A stretch of DNA of 64,000 nucleotides from Glandiceps talaboti (lineage: Eukaryota; Hemichordata; Enteropneusta; Spengelidae), in NCBI RefSeq assembly GCF_964340395.1, contig NC_135561.1, positions 4,423,501 through 4,487,500 on the forward strand, given 5' to 3'. The translations under genes and the position numbers were made by a program. A model generated the notes under the pieces. That model was not told where the DNA came from, did no database searches, and saw nothing but the letters and a program-made list of their open reading frames with translations. Below, piece by piece: positions 13,671 through 28,297 of this stretch. Each line of letters starts with the position of its first letter. Position 1 is the stretch's first letter.

Positions 13671-16650
13671 GAAAGCAGATTGTATAGCAGAGTATCGTGG
13701 ATTTACAGAGTGTCATTCAAAAGGGATCAGACGAACAGTTATATGTTAGATATAGACGTTCATTTCATCTAACCCTGAAATATCGAAGCATTTACTACTC
13801 ATCGTAGAGCAAATGTGGATGTTTGCAAGATATATAGTCTTTAGCATTTTCATTAACTTTACAAACGTAGTGCTAAACTAATCAACCAATCAAGAACAAA
13901 ATTGTATTTGCAGCTGTGTCCAATCCATTTATACTGACATAAAATCGTTACCCTTTTGTTATTGCCGTTTTATCAGGCAGCTATTGGTACCAAGCACATT
14001 ACGACGCTAATACCTAATGACCCTCTGTGACTAAGCTAAAGGAGCTTAGAATTCCGAGGTGTATATTTTTAGTTTAGATATTTCTACATCATAGTTTCCT
14101 TAAGACTCTTTGCGCTGAAACATTGTCACGATTAATGCCAGAAGACATTGTTATCAGAGTATGTGGGATTAATATTTTAATTATTGAATACCGCCGCCAA
14201 ATCTGACTGAATTATTAATACATAACTTGAAGCTGTTGATAGCAGTAATCAAAACAAGCAATTCAAATGGCAGATATAAGTCTGACTGAAGTTATTGTTG
14301 AACAGAAGGTTGAAATGAAATTGTTTGGAAGACAAAAATTGGATTGCTCAAATTGTATGTGAAAGAGTGAAGGATTTATGTAATCTTCATAGAATATATC
14401 TGAGTCATAGATACGAATAGTAACGTCTGTAAAGAACAATTCTACTATAAGATTTTGCAAGATGACAGACGAATCGACGAAGTCAGAGCTTTAACAGAAT
14501 CTGTACTATACGACTTTAATCTGTATATCTAGATTACCCTGAATCTCTGAACTTTATACTGTAGACGAAGAACTATCAGGAAATTCGTTAGTAGCTGACA
14601 GAGATATGTCCTAGGTAAACAATATCAACGTGTATCAAAGGGTATAAAAGCTGGTGAAACTAAAGTGGCGGGAACGTTCCAATAACGTAATTATTATTGT
14701 AATGTAATCAATACTGCGTAAAATTAGGCATGATTGAAACGTTGGCGGAAGTATTCACAATATGTGATGACATTTTGAAATCAATTCTGTGATGAAAAGC
14801 CTGCTATAGAGGGTTTTATTGCATTGGACAATGAGTTTTATAGGACAATGATTGGTAGTGTTGCAATCGTATTCATCTGTAAAGATGGTTGACAATGTAT
14901 ATTAAGCGTACATTTTTACTTATGAGGAATAACAGAGTAGTTTCAGTTACGTAGAATAAAATACAAGGAAACAATATCCAGTGTTCAACGTCTTGAATAA
15001 TCAAGGCTTTTTGACAACGATATCTATTGTCCCCGTCAACTGAGTTCACTTTGAAGGAAAGTCATTGGAACTTATAGATATCGTATATCACCCTCAAACT
15101 TATAACCAGTTATTATCCAGCAGCAACTTGATCCATGACTGGGTTCCTTTTATGCTATCAATGTTGACTACGTTTCCAACAGGGCTGTCTCTGTCACCGA
15201 ATTAACTTCGAAGTTAGGTGCTTCAACATAATAACGTTGACACGTCTGTTCCAAGGAAAGGACGCTTTTGAGATAAATCCTAGAGATAACAGAATGTCAA
15301 TTTGCTACATCTCTACAGTAAGCACAACGACGCACCCCATTGGGCATTAAGTTGTCGATGGCAGCCAATCTGGTTAACCGTTTGAGGGCGATCTAAAATA
15401 TGAGTTTCAATGATATTCCTTCAGAGCAGTTGACGGAGAAATAGATTTCACAGTCATAATGCCTTGATTATTCAAGATAAGAATTTACATAAATTCAGAC
15501 CAAGGCCATAAATAACAATCAACACTTTGCCTGAAAATTGTAAACTTTTGAACTAATTCAAAAATAGCAATAACTGAGAACTATATAAGTATGGATCTGT
15601 AGGCGTAGTGTAAATTTGATATAATGTCAAATTTTCTTTCTCCTGGATGGCATATATAATGATTACAATAATATCAACCACGCTTTTGTTAAGTCTTCGA
15701 TAACGCATATACTCAGTGCAAAACCAGGTCTCAAGTGTGTTTTTTTTACCAAGTTAAGAAAACTAGATTATGAGATATGATAACTAACGCTTTCTATAAC
15801 CATACAAAACAATCCATTTCTGGTCTGCATTTGATGTTTTATACGTTAGAAATTATGAGAAAACCCTTATGCCCTCTTCACAATGTCATAAACATTCAAG
15901 ATATTGTATACCAGTCTGTCGAAAGAACGGACAACATTGCATAATAGTTTGCTCCGCGCTAACCGCCACGAAATGTAATCAATATATGTATGTTGCATGC
16001 CTATGGCATTGGATTCAATAGAGGTCGAATAGCGTGAAGCATTGAAGCATCTTTCCTCAAACGATACATTTACGAATGTATGACAAAAAGCCGGATTCTT
16101 GCAAAGCTTAGCTCAAGGGATTCAATTTGCATAGACATAAATCTCAAGGAAACTACCATTATCCACTACATGAATCTCAATCGCTATAAGAAGAGGAAAT
16201 GTATGCTAGTAGGAAATGACATCCTGTAGGGGTTTGGTTTCAACAGTAAAACAGTTAGATACATCTGAAAGAATGGGAATACACAACTTCGTTTTCTATG
16301 TGATTGGTGTAAGAGCACAAAGATACATCAATATATTGCACTTACAACGCTGTAGTTTTGATTGTTGGTATAGTGACGAATGCGTCTCTGACAGACACGT
16401 CAGTTACATTGCAAAGAGAATCAAGCAAGCTGTGATATTATATTAACTGCTTTTACGTCAAGACTTACATATTTGGGTTTTTCTTTTTAGATTCGTCACC
16501 CTGGAACTTTGAAGAATTTCCCCTCACTAGGCTTGATCGACAGTTGAAAATATCTAAGTCTCTCATGTGCAATAGTTTTTTAACCTGTATTGTTCTGTAT
16601 TTTGTATTTGGAAGTCACAGATCACGAGTTGTAAATACAATGTCTATAAT

Positions 16651-16651
<1 letters not shown>
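13671..16651. other. Non-coding AT-rich sequence
   Basis: Nothing recognised; all frames are under 80 codons. Confidence 0.6.

Positions 16652-16738
<87 letters not shown>
16652..16738. repeat. (CT)n microsatellite
   Basis: About 43 uninterrupted CT units, polypyrimidine on the plus strand. The surrounding LS-repeat frame is not a gene. Confidence 0.97.
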
Positions 16739-16741
<3 letters not shown>

Positions 16742-17109
16742 AATATATTTATTTGCCATGAAATTCATTTCTGTACACACTTATGTGGTAGTCTTGTTTT
16801 TGAAGGAGTACCCATTGTCCAATCTCTCCATACAGTCACGTTTTTCGCATTTTGTAAAATAAAGTCATACTTGTCAGGAGCATAAAACGTGAATGAAGAA
16901 GATACAGCTGGTTTATTAACCAAGGCTTGCTTTATTAGGTTGCAATTGATTTTTTGGGCACACATGACGTTTGCGAAAGAACATGTTACTACATCTTGCA
17001 ATAAATGTCATAATCTTATATTGACTGCATATTCATTAGGTTTTCTATTTCACCAACCGCATATAAAATCGATTGTGTAATCCTCTCAGACTGATGAAGT
17101 TTAGAAATG

Positions 17110-17179
17110 CACCTGGATAATAAGGAAATAGCAAAAACGAAATTCACCTGGATAATAAGGAAATAGCAAAAAAGAAATG
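17110..17179 (+). repeat. 35-bp tandem duplication
   Basis: Two near-identical copies of a unit starting CACCTGGATAATAAGGAAAT at 17110 and 17145, with a single base difference in the A-rich part. Confidence 0.9.
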
Positions 17180-17829
17180 TGATCATGATTCAGGCGATAG
17201 CCTGTAGTTTCCTTAGAAACTGACTTCAGTGAAAATATTGTGTTCATAGAGATGCGTTTAATCAGCCACCCTGCATGGTTCTCCTAGCTCAATATTATTG
17301 TTTGCTAAAAGTCAAAACCTTCAAAGCATCTTAAAATACATTCCAAGAGTACAGAAACATAGCAAACAATAGACGAAAGGGTTCTTTCATTTAAAGACGG
17401 GGTTATCAGCAGAATGCACAGTTGAAAATGTGCATGTGTTGAACAGGAAGACTTGTATTACAAAGAAATGCAATTCAAATCATATTCCGGCAAAATATCC
17501 ACCATAACTTTAAAGCAGCCACGTATAAACTTTGTAAACAGTCAATTTAGAGGAAGTAGAGGCACATTTATTGTCTAAACTGTTAATAATTGGAGAAAGA
17601 ACAAGGCCAACGTTTATTACTCTTTGAAATGAAATATACTTGGAAATTACGTAAATTATCCTTTAGATTTGATGGAATCAAGTTAATGATAATATAATAT
17701 AATATACTCTTATGTTTGCGTTTACCTTTCCACAAACTTCAAGCTGCATCTTAAGATTTTCCCATATTCCTAGCTGTATCTCAGATTCAAACACAATCAC
17801 ATATATACTCATACATTACGTACACACAT

Positions 17830-18070
17830 TACCTACCTACCTACCTACCTACCTACCTATCTATTGTAGTAACTAGTCACCCCTGCACACACACACATGC
17901 GAACATAAATACATACATACACACACACATAAATACACATACATGTACATACATACATACATACATACATACATAGCATGAAAACATACATAGTATAGCA
18001 TACATACTTACATACACACACCTGCCTACCCACCCACCCACCTGCCCAAACACCCAACCATCTACCTACA
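17830..18070. repeat. Compound CTAC / CACA / CATA microsatellite cluster
   Basis: A run of about seven CTAC units (17831-17858), then imperfect CACA, CATA (17948-17974) and CCACC-rich segments up to about 18070. The minus-strand Cys/Val/Tyr-rich frame here comes only from the repeat. Confidence 0.9.
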
Positions 18071-19766
18071 TACCAATCGACCTAGCAAGCCGAGCATTGA
18101 AAACATACACTCTAGTATAGGTACATGTACACGTTCTATGGCAATGTCGATTTAAACATCAGATGACTCATTGTGATACCATTCCATGTTGGCGAGTTTT
18201 ATTAAGTTTATTATCGCTTAGATTCTCGGAATTCGTAGAATACTTGAAGATTCAGTAAAGTAGTGTGTGTACGTCTTATCGCATACAAATTCGACAAATA
18301 ACTAATCCAGTTATTGAAAGCTATTTGAAACTGCTATACCTTTAGGCACGGAGAATCGGTCCTCTCTGTTAGGGTTGTGAGAATTAGAGAATTTGACAAC
18401 TTTGCCTTATCTCCGAATGTCAAAAGAAGTTGTTTGCAAAGCTTTGAGAGCCGCAAATTAATAAAATTGAGTGTTTTAAAGCTTGCAGCTTTTTGCCTAC
18501 AACCTACTATGCTGCTTGAATATCAGTCAGAAACATGGACGAACACAAGAATTCATTAGCTCTTTCAACAAAATATCGAACTTTTTGGAATACAAATCTG
18601 GCTTAAGATAGAAAGCGCCTTGGGCCGATTTTCACTGAAATTGAAAGTTCTCAAAATCTCTCAAAACTTTTCCATGTGAAGTTTGCTGCGGATTCTTTTG
18701 AAATTATATGATTGTTATTTTATAATAATAAAACAAAAATACAGTTGGAAGCCACGTCATCACAACTTTACATACAAATATTAGAAGGGCACTTATAGGT
18801 GCAAACATTTTGCTATTAATGCAATGACAATCAACCTGAATCTTTCTAAAACGTAATTACTTGATAAGTATCTTTAATACAGGCAATGCATAATGTCTAA
18901 ACCAAAGGCAACGGCATCATCAACCTTTTTAAAATGAGAAGAATCAGCCCGAGGGTAGACAAAGACTTATAAGATTGCCTAAGTGCATGTGTGCACCGAC
19001 TACTCATTCTAAGCCATATCCAGCAATTAATGTCGCTGAAAAATACGTCAAATCATTCTGTAAACATTCTTTCTCGTGGCGTTATGTCTAATTTCGTGTG
19101 CAGATAGCTTTTGTAGGAAACTGTTCAGATGTAATATCTAAATTGTTAATGTCGATTCAACACACCATCTGTCATTCAAAAGTAAAGGTATTCGTACTTA
19201 TTTTCCCATGAAATATCACTCACAATATCATCGTGTGTACCACGATTGGGAATTCAATTTTAATGGCGATTGAGATACAATTACGATGGCGGCGCTTAAT
19301 TGACAATGTGTCGCGACGCCACGGGCATAAATCCAAGACAAAATATTCCCTAAATCCTCGTTCTTTTTTATTCGATTCAATTCCACTGGCAATACTATGA
19401 TGTCATTGGTTAACACTCCAGCTAGGGGTTATTTGACTACAATGTTCGGACGAGATGATCTCCCTTTTTGTAATATTTTAACAAGCGCAACTTGTTCTTT
19501 TTACGATATATTTTAAAGTCGGCTATGTATTTCAGTTGTCAAATCTGGACACAAGAGTGATGTCTCTTACAAGTGATCCATTTAACTTTTACTGTTAAGC
19601 AAAAGTTTTGAAGGTCCTGCTTACAAAGTTACCTACAATCGTATAAAACAATCCATTAACGAGTGTCAATAGGCCTTCCTTCCTCCTGGTAAATAGACAG
19701 CAACAAATATCATCCCATACACAGACTCCATTCACGATATACCAGTGTTTGGTGGTCAAGTTGATA

Positions 19767-19767
<1 letters not shown>

Positions 19768-19836
<69 letters not shown>
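19768..19836. repeat. (TA)n microsatellite
   Basis: About 34 TA units; self-complementary and likely able to extrude as a cruciform. Confidence 0.97.
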
Positions 19837-19841
<5 letters not shown>

Positions 19842-22800
19842 TTCAAGACATCTCTATGTGTCGATAATAACAATAATGTCGTATTTACTGACGTCATGGC
19901 TCACAAGTCGGATAAAGAGATGATATTTCATTTTTATGGAACGGGTACGGATGTTCTTGTCTAAACCATTCTACTTTTATTAAATATATTCTAATAAAGT
20001 AGCGGGTCGTCCATTTGGGAATGGCGTTTACAGGTTTAATGTTGGTAATGATGATGATTGTGATAGTAGGTTTCAATTGTTATTGTTGTCATACAATGGA
20101 TATGTTGCTACTACATACTACTTGTTAGTAGTGGCACGGATGTGTGTATTTACATTAATCATCTCGTTTATTAGTGCAGGCCAATTAACGGTTAGGCGAG
20201 TCACGCTGCCCTGTACATAACAATGCTTAAACTGCAAATCTCGCAATTATGATTGTATGTCAAAAACGAAGTAACCATCAATGTGTTATCTTCTATCTGA
20301 AATCATTTGCCTGTGGTTGAATGAATACTGGGATTCCCAATTACTGAGCCTAACTGACAACGAGTATTGAAAGAGTAGGGAAAGACATAAGTTTTGATAG
20401 TTTCTTTACCAATTCACATTTTTAACAACAAGAATTATGACTTCTAGGTACCTAGGCCTGTTTATAATGATTGAAGAAATAGTTTTTGGGTTGATGACCA
20501 TGTAATGTTGTACATATAATGATTGAATCAATTTTAAGAGGTATGTTGTACTGTAGATGCAGTCAACCATGAGAGAGTCTTTGCGCAATATATGACCAGA
20601 TTTTTTATGAATTCCCATTTTCGTTATGACGAGCAAGAAACACTTTACAGAAAAGTATGTAAATGCGTACAGCATCAGTACATATTTCATCTTAAGATAA
20701 AGAAATCTAAGATAGCAAGCTTTCTAGCTTTCAACAATATCGACAAAGAAATAGCTGTTTGCATTAACCAGTTGGTCATCATGTGGTTTTGGACCAGTGG
20801 AGACATTGCAATGGACCATTTGTCATATGACGGTGGCATCTTGTACCAGTAACAATATTACGTTGTGAGATTTTGCTGAAAGGAAAGGTTAAAATAAACC
20901 CATGTAAACCATTACTTTGATAATTGGTATAGGTGACTTGACTGAGTTTACGATTCAATTCGAATTCAATTCTATGTACGATGAAATATAGCTTGAGTCG
21001 TTCTAAGAGAGATGCACTTAGCCTTAGGTCGAGAAAGCAATTTCGGTCTGCACTTTCCTCTGGGTTCTCAATTACACTGCCTTCTATATGCGGCGTGTAT
21101 TTGAAGGGGCTAGTTCAATTGAAGCCGCTTAGCTACGGATACAACTGCCAATCCGCATTCGTTACCTGTGAAATGTGAAGCAAAGGTGTCAGATCACGGC
21201 CTATGCAGGTTATGTTTTCTTTTAGGTGAGTACTTCATAGACTACTCCCCATTAACATTGGATAGTTGTAAGGGGAATACATGTTTGAAATGCTTTGCAA
21301 TGACAAAATTCTTTTTCAGCAACAGTTCCTTTGAATTTGCCTTTGAAAGGTGGAATTCAATTAGGCGTAGTTCCAATAAATCATAATATAAAGATATCAC
21401 CTACTGTGATTCCCTCCGTTACTTGCACAGCTTCTTTCACTATTGTTAAAAGTTATGGGTGTATTTTCAATTTGCAGTTTGGGGGATTTACTATTACTCA
21501 TGTGCTCAATGTAAGCTCCTTCTAAATTCATTTTGATCACCTGCTAATAAAACACTGAAAACACAACTGGGACTGTGTTGGTTTCCACGGAATCAACAGT
21601 CACACACATATAATGCAATATTTCGTAATACGGATATTCAAAACATCTTCCACATTGAATTGGGAATGAATTTGGAATATATATTAAATGGGAGTGTCAC
21701 CTTCGGCATTAAAGAGATTGGCATATAAGATCTGTCTCACTGGTCGATTTGATAAGTTTGCTTCATTTACACACCATAACTGGGACATCTGCCGTTGACA
21801 CTTCACCTTACCTGTGCAGTTTGCACATACACATGTCATCGTGCAAAATGTCCACGTCATGCCTTGCACAGGGTCCATGTCATCATCTTAGAGTCACCCT
21901 TTGAATTGACACTAGTAGTTCCTGTTTCCCGCTGTGCAAATTCGACATTTTGTGAATTTTATATAGCATTTTTTCATTGTCGACAATATGTCTGAGAAAA
22001 GTAAATGCGATTAAGAAATACATATCCAAATAACCTATCAAATAACATCAAATCTGATAACAAACATATTGTTTTGTAGTTTCCCTAACGTTGTTAGCCT
22101 GAGGAGTAATGCACACATTTATGCCGTTTATCTTGTTTAGTCATGTTTTATGGTTCGTTAGTTATTTTTTCAATAAGAACAATATTTAAGTCTTGTGAAA
22201 AAACTATAGAAGTGAATACGGCTTAATTACTGTTCAGTAGCCTATGGTAAGTTATTTATTTCTTGCATTGCAGTGTATACGATTTAATTATTTAACTTCT
22301 ATATTGGTGCTTTAGTCTACAAAATGATAGTATAACATGGACATATGATGTTTCCTTGATCGTCTGGTACAGTTGTGTTCACATCATTTGTTCGTTCATT
22401 CTGTTCGTTTATACGTGTCCCTAAGGTCTTATCCTGTCAGCATTATTATTCCAGAATAGATATACTAGCAATGAGATGTAAACACTTCAAAGAAAAATAT
22501 ACTCTTTTCTAGATCTATCCAAATTTGTAATATTGACTGTTTAACGCAGTTTCATATAGGCCTCCAAATGCAAATTTTAAGGCAGTTTCATACTCCTCAA
22601 TGCTATTGTTTATCTTAGTTCCATAAGAGGGAGTGTTTCTTTTTATAACAATGAATTAATATACGTTGACTCTGTAGCAAATGTACATATTATAGCAAGG
22701 CTGTAACCTTCAAGTGCTATGTACATAATATTTGGATTACAATACTTTGTATCACATATGTTGAGTAGGTTACAGAGTGACTGGATTGCAATGCATTATT

Positions 22801-23460
22801 AAATTACACATTGCCTGTAACACATGAACGTTTTGATGTTGAACAACGGATGAATCTGCTAAATGTGTACTAAAAGACTATCCAGTGTCACCGTACAAAG
22901 TGATAAACGTTGACATAAATCGATAAAAGGCGCATTTAAGAAATGACTATTGTAATCGTAAGAACAAAATGTCATATTTCATTCTTCTCAAACCGCTGAA
23001 AACCTGCAACACAGTAGACCTGTGTACTTTAATAGCAGTATCCTTTATATGTATCGGTAGATACAAAAAACATTACGAGCTACAGATTGTATCGTAGTAT
23101 TTACATCTTACCACTGATAAGCTTCCACAGGGACTTCATTACAGAGTGCCTCTTGCTAGGAAAAAATTTTTAAAAATCGTTCGTTCCAACAATTGTGAAT
23201 ATTTTAAACTGTAAGGGCAATTTAAACTCACGTTTTGTTTCTCTTTAAATTATAAGTATTTTGTCTATGTAATTCCTTGCACAGGTGATCTTCAGTTTCC
23301 CTTTATGCCGCTGTTCTGATGTTGGATCGTACTTTGAAATCTTTAGTTTGTAAAGTCACGTCAGGTAATGATATGATGTAATGTGATGTAAGGTATTGTA
23401 TAATTTGTATATTTTGAGCATAAAGGCAAGTTTCTACATTTATATACGGAATTGATATGT

Positions 23461-23592
23461 ACTGAATTGAATTGAATTGAATTTGATTGAATTGAATTAA
23501 AGTAAATTAAATTAAATTGAATTGAATTGAATTAATGAAATGGAATTGAATTATGTTTAATTCAATTTAATTAAATTAAATTAAACTTGAAT
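23461..23592. repeat. Degenerate (TTGAA)n / (TTAAA)n pentanucleotide tract
   Basis: Blocks of GAATT-GAATT repeats drift into AAATT units and then into their reverse complement (TTCAATTTAATTAAATT), so the tract has internal dyad symmetry as well as tandem structure. Confidence 0.9.
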
Positions 23593-25827
23593 TATGTATA
23601 CAACTAAACTAATCAGTTACGAGTATATCGCTAAGACAGTCACATGGATCGAGAAATCCATCTGTACAAACTCTCCTAAACAGGCTTTAAACGTATGACC
23701 ATGTACTGTCCGTTTCATGTCGGTCTTCACGGGCTCTTTTTGATACGATTACATTTAAATGAACAGAACTAAACGCAGACAGCAGGCGTCAAGTTTTTAA
23801 TGTCTGCAAAGTGGTACGTTAGTTCATTCCATTTAGACAGAATGTCGCTATAAACTGTATTCATTCAATCACGTTATGTTAAAGTGTAGCATATGTAGTT
23901 TCTCATTGGTTTCTGTGTGGTTGTATAAAACAGAGCCAGTGAAGACTAAGCCTAAACGGGAGGTAGCAGGTGATATCGTATGATCAGAATAATTCCCACA
24001 ACTGCTCATTTCAAGTAGTTCCATGGATGAAAAGAGACCACGATTAAATGATATTGTATGGTTTAAGTGTTAGTGTGGCGCTTAATTCATTATTAACTAC
24101 GTAGCTACCAAAGTCAGGGATCGTTGTCATGGTAATACTTGAATGATTTCTGACCTTTCATAACCCCATAAGTATATACTTTCATATCATAAACTAGGAT
24201 AACATGTCTCTGATTATTATAAGGTCAGTATCTTATATCTTTATCTACAATGTAGTTTATGTCTATTTCAATTGTTAATTATTCGGTCCAGAGAAACATT
24301 CAGCTGTTATCTCGTTGTTGTGAACATGATAAAAAGCAACTGTTTTTACGCAGTGAAATACATGATGGTGAGGCAGTTTATATATGATATCACTATTTTC
24401 AATATTATAAAAAACACTTCCAACAACTTGTTGACACCACTACTCTACTCTGCAATGTATATGTATTCATATATAAACATTTATCAAGCTCTACGTCCGT
24501 ATCGAGCACTTTACACCAGAAGATCTTGAACCTACATTTGTATTCATATATATGTATACAACTAAAAGCAACATCACCTTAAATTAGTTTCCTTCTTCAG
24601 TTTTGTTTTCTCAGTGTTTAAAGTAGTTGTGCGTTTAATAGCAGATGCAGTTGTTTCTTGATATCCATGTGTCAAACTGAGCACACATGGCATTTGTAAC
24701 ATATCATAAAAATAACACGCGTCACAAAGATCATAACGGATAAGCATTTCAAGTTTTCTTTACATAGAGCTTGCGATTTCGCTTGGTAGATGATCCTTAT
24801 CGGAATGACAACTTCCATAGTTGTAACTGACCACTAGCTGCTTGTGCATTATAACCTTTGTTTGATTTACAAGCTGATGAACATTTTTGGTCATAAACAT
24901 AACATACACACTAAATACTCCTATGTTTACGTAATAATGATTTATATTGTAAAACACTTAACTTCGATTCACCATTCATTATATGTGTACCACAATAGAC
25001 TTAAGACATCTCTCTAAAAAGAAACTCAATGATTATATCTAACGTTTCAATTGGAATATGTCGCATTTTGCATGATTCACTTGTCTATTCAGCCATAAAT
25101 GCATCTTCACTCTCAATCTTAAAAGTATATTTCGCAAACCCTTTTCAGCCATGCTAACAATGTGAACGTAATGCATCGGGAAATTTCGAAATTGGTAGCT
25201 ATTTGGACAGTATAATAATTACTCATACTAGGACACGTTTTTGAAATAATAAAAACATCACTTATTGCCACACATATATACACTGAAGTAAATTGTACAA
25301 GAAGTTGGAACGTAGATAGATATCAAAACAGAATACATGGGAAAATATACTCATGATCAATTATATAAACAGTATTACGTTTAGAAACAGAACACTTCAC
25401 TTTAAACAAACACTTGTAGTAGACATGCATGATAAACGTACACATACAGTTGAGATGCTAGTACTGTTACTTTACAACTCAAATGAATATCAACGTAACC
25501 ACACGAAGGCTATTGTATTTGTAGAACATGTGAATAGCTATACCAGGAAATTCATTTCATTTAATATGATAGTACTTAGAAAAATCGTTTCCATGAACAA
25601 AGACTCATGGCAAATAACTAAATCTACAAATATATTTTGATTAAAGTGATAAGAAGCGACAGGTGTTATTTGATGTTCCCGGTGTAATTTAATACAATTG
25701 AGACTGGAAGCGATACATTTGTAAAATCAGTATACATATACGTGATGTTCATCTCTAATTACATAACGTTTGTAGCCAACATGATGAATTATTTGCAAAT
25801 CATTATAAAGTACATTCAGAATTCATA

Positions 25828-25930
25828 TCAATACACATATACGAATTTATGAATTTCTGGTAATTAAATCAAGTTTGATTTCTGTAGTATATGTCGATAC
25901 ATATACACATTTATGAATTTAAAGTAATAA
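25828..25930 (+). repeat. 66-bp direct duplication, partial
   Basis: TCAATACACATATACGAATTTATGAATTT-like sequence at 25828 recurs at 25894 with a few changes (the core is ATTTATGAATTT). Confidence 0.7.
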
Positions 25931-27854
25931 AATGAATGGAGATAAAGTGTTAAGTGAAACGCTGGACTACTAGCGGTTTGTGAACACTTCTAACACTTCT
26001 AACACATGTAATCAAATAAAACCGGTTTATAACAAAATACAACACTTTTCACTCTGAAATACTATGAATGTAGCCGAATTATTTGATGACATTATTGTCA
26101 TACTCAGGTAGGGTTACTTTATTAAAGTTTAAACTCTATCTCATACTAGTACAACAATATATTACTATTGTGGCCAGCGATTGTACATAGGTTTTTCGAG
26201 AAATTTTTTTTTTATTGCAGAACAGTGTCCAATTCATTAATTACAGTAATCTGCATATAGTTTATTTTCTGATGACATATTGGTAAGATATTGTTAACAT
26301 GTCACAAACACTGTAGAAGGCTCCAACCTAGTACATTTGCTTTCTTTAGTTCAGCACTGAGATTCCCAATGTACCTGTACATGGTAATTATACATCCATG
26401 TGTAACTGACAGCCGTAAACGTTATTTATAAGCCAACCATGAAGACAAGATTCAGTCACTTGTGCTGTGCATTCGCATCGTTATTAAAGGCCAGACAGAT
26501 TACATTAGTCTAGTCGAAATATGTCAAACCATTTCCTAGTTTCGCCAAACTGCGTCACTGCAGTCAAAATAAAACGTTAGCTTACAGGAAACGCTTTCAT
26601 TGGCCCAACTAAAATTCTGTAATAAATTAAACCATGCGTGCAGTAACACTAATGGCTGGCGGCTAAAACGATATAGATACGGCGGAGAACTGAATTTAAT
26701 TTTCATCTAGATAACCTTTTGTGACCAAATTTGGAAATATAACTCGTTAAGTTGATTTTAAGTGAATACTACTGCCCAGGTTAATCTTTCTTATGTAAAT
26801 ATAAATGTTTAACTAAACAGCATCCGCAGCGTAGCGTTCTGTGGATGTAGACTCTTCGACGTTGTTTTACTAGAGGCATTTTAACTTATATGTCGGCAAG
26901 TCTTCGTAGAAGAGACAGCCCCCTTAAATGATTTATTTCTATGTGGCTAATGGATGAAATAGATTACTGTTGTTATATTTTACCCAGAATGTAGAGCTCA
27001 AGGACAAATGAAGCAAACCAAACAGTGGGGTCATCGCTGACAATATTGGGACAGATGTATGAAGTATTAGGTAACATATGATCTGTGTACGTGTGTGCCT
27101 CCCTTGTCACCTTTGCACAAGAATTTTAAGAAGTTGATCACACTGAAACACAGTGTCTACAAGTAGCACAATATGCGAGAAATTGCTTAATTTTGGTAAT
27201 TCACCTTGAAAGGTATGGTCAAGGGAAACAGGTAAGGTCTTACAAGACAGTTTGCTCCTGGTATTACTTGTATAGTGTTAGATACTTGATTTGAGTCTTT
27301 ACAGTTTGCAATTTTCATGTTATGGTATTTTATAAGAAATATGGCTTCAATTAAGTCGTTGATTTTTACTACAAATATGACTGCCCTTCGGTTACATTTG
27401 ATAATGTAGTAAATAAGATCATGTTTATATGCCCCATATGGTATGCCACCTTTGTGACAGGTTTGAATAAATGAGTGTATTGCAGATCAGAGAAATGACT
27501 TGTTGCGGACCCGACGAACATATACACGGATAGACGAACAGAATTAGTTGTAATAGCACCCCACACCCCGCAGAGCTTATAATATTTATTCATTGTTAGT
27601 TCCACACTTGATAAAGACATAGTGTTACATATGCAAGGTTAAATAAACCAAGTTTGCAGTATAGATAATATATTGGTTTTAAGGAAGTATCACAAGTTAC
27701 AGTCACATGTTATACAATTCTGAACTGAACTGAAAAGAATGTATGCTGTGGCTGTTTGGTAGACAATTATCCAGTCTATCACTCACTTTCAATTGTTTTA
27801 TTGGACTAAATGATATTTAACAAATATCGGTTATTTTTGCATGTTAGTACTTAC

Positions 27855-28001
27855 ATTATTGGGGTACTGTAAATGTAGTTTTAAAGAAAGCCTTTTCATT
27901 CAAAGAGTATTCCCAGTCACTACCTAAAGCAGAGTCATATTTGTCCTTAGGTAGTAAATATGCACCGTTATCCACGATTTCATCTGACAGGTGACATTTA
28001 C
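27855..28001 (-). pseudogene. Candidate phase 1-1 exon with terminal in-frame stop (minus strand)
   Basis: Unknown product. On the minus strand a C-rich tract (13 C at 28011-28023) and CATTCAAG form an acceptor-like site ending at 28002. The following 147 nt read KCHLSDEIVDNGAYLLPKDK, YDSALGSDWEYSLNEKAFFK and TTFTVPQ, then TAA at 27856-27858, and one base later a consensus donor GTAAGT (plus-strand ACTTAC at 27849-27854). The block is 147 nt, phase 1 at both ends, and its composition (G, D, E, W, P rich) is unlike random AT-rich translation. The stop as its last complete codon means either a decayed exon or a real C-terminus next to a chance donor. No homologous family is recognised. Confidence 0.3.
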
Positions 28002-28010
28002 CTTGAATGC

Positions 28011-28023
28011 GGGGGGGGGGGGG
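28011..28023. repeat. Poly(G) run of 13
   Basis: A 13-base G run, striking in AT-rich DNA. On the minus strand it is a C tract preceding the candidate exon at 27855-28001. Confidence 0.95.
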
Positions 28024-28297
28024 AAAGCATTGGCTCAAGGGTAGTAATATATATTGATGCACAAATATAAAGAGAAGAATAGAAATACCTTGACAAGAGT
28101 GTAGAGTGGCATTTCGACTAATCCTTTAATACTTCACAGCTCAGGAAAACATTTCAAAGGTGAGAAGTATAACGCTTTAAACCACAGAAGTTTGTACAAT
28201 TACGAATAGTGTATTCTATAATGTAACGAATACCAAATGGCGTCTTTGATGAATAAGACAATAACTACAGGACAGCATAACAAATTTGAAAGCTCAC

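Larger units (their letters stand above)
18071..27854. other. Non-coding AT-rich sequence
   Basis: Apart from the listed (TA)n, pentanucleotide and 66-bp repeats, only short overlapping frames occur. Three successive plus-strand frames at 20981-21525 lie in different phases and match nothing known to me. Confidence 0.5.

Noticed and set aside
20981-21525. Cluster of three plus-strand frames as a broken gene
   Set aside because: They lie in three different phases and share no recognisable domain; consistent with chance.
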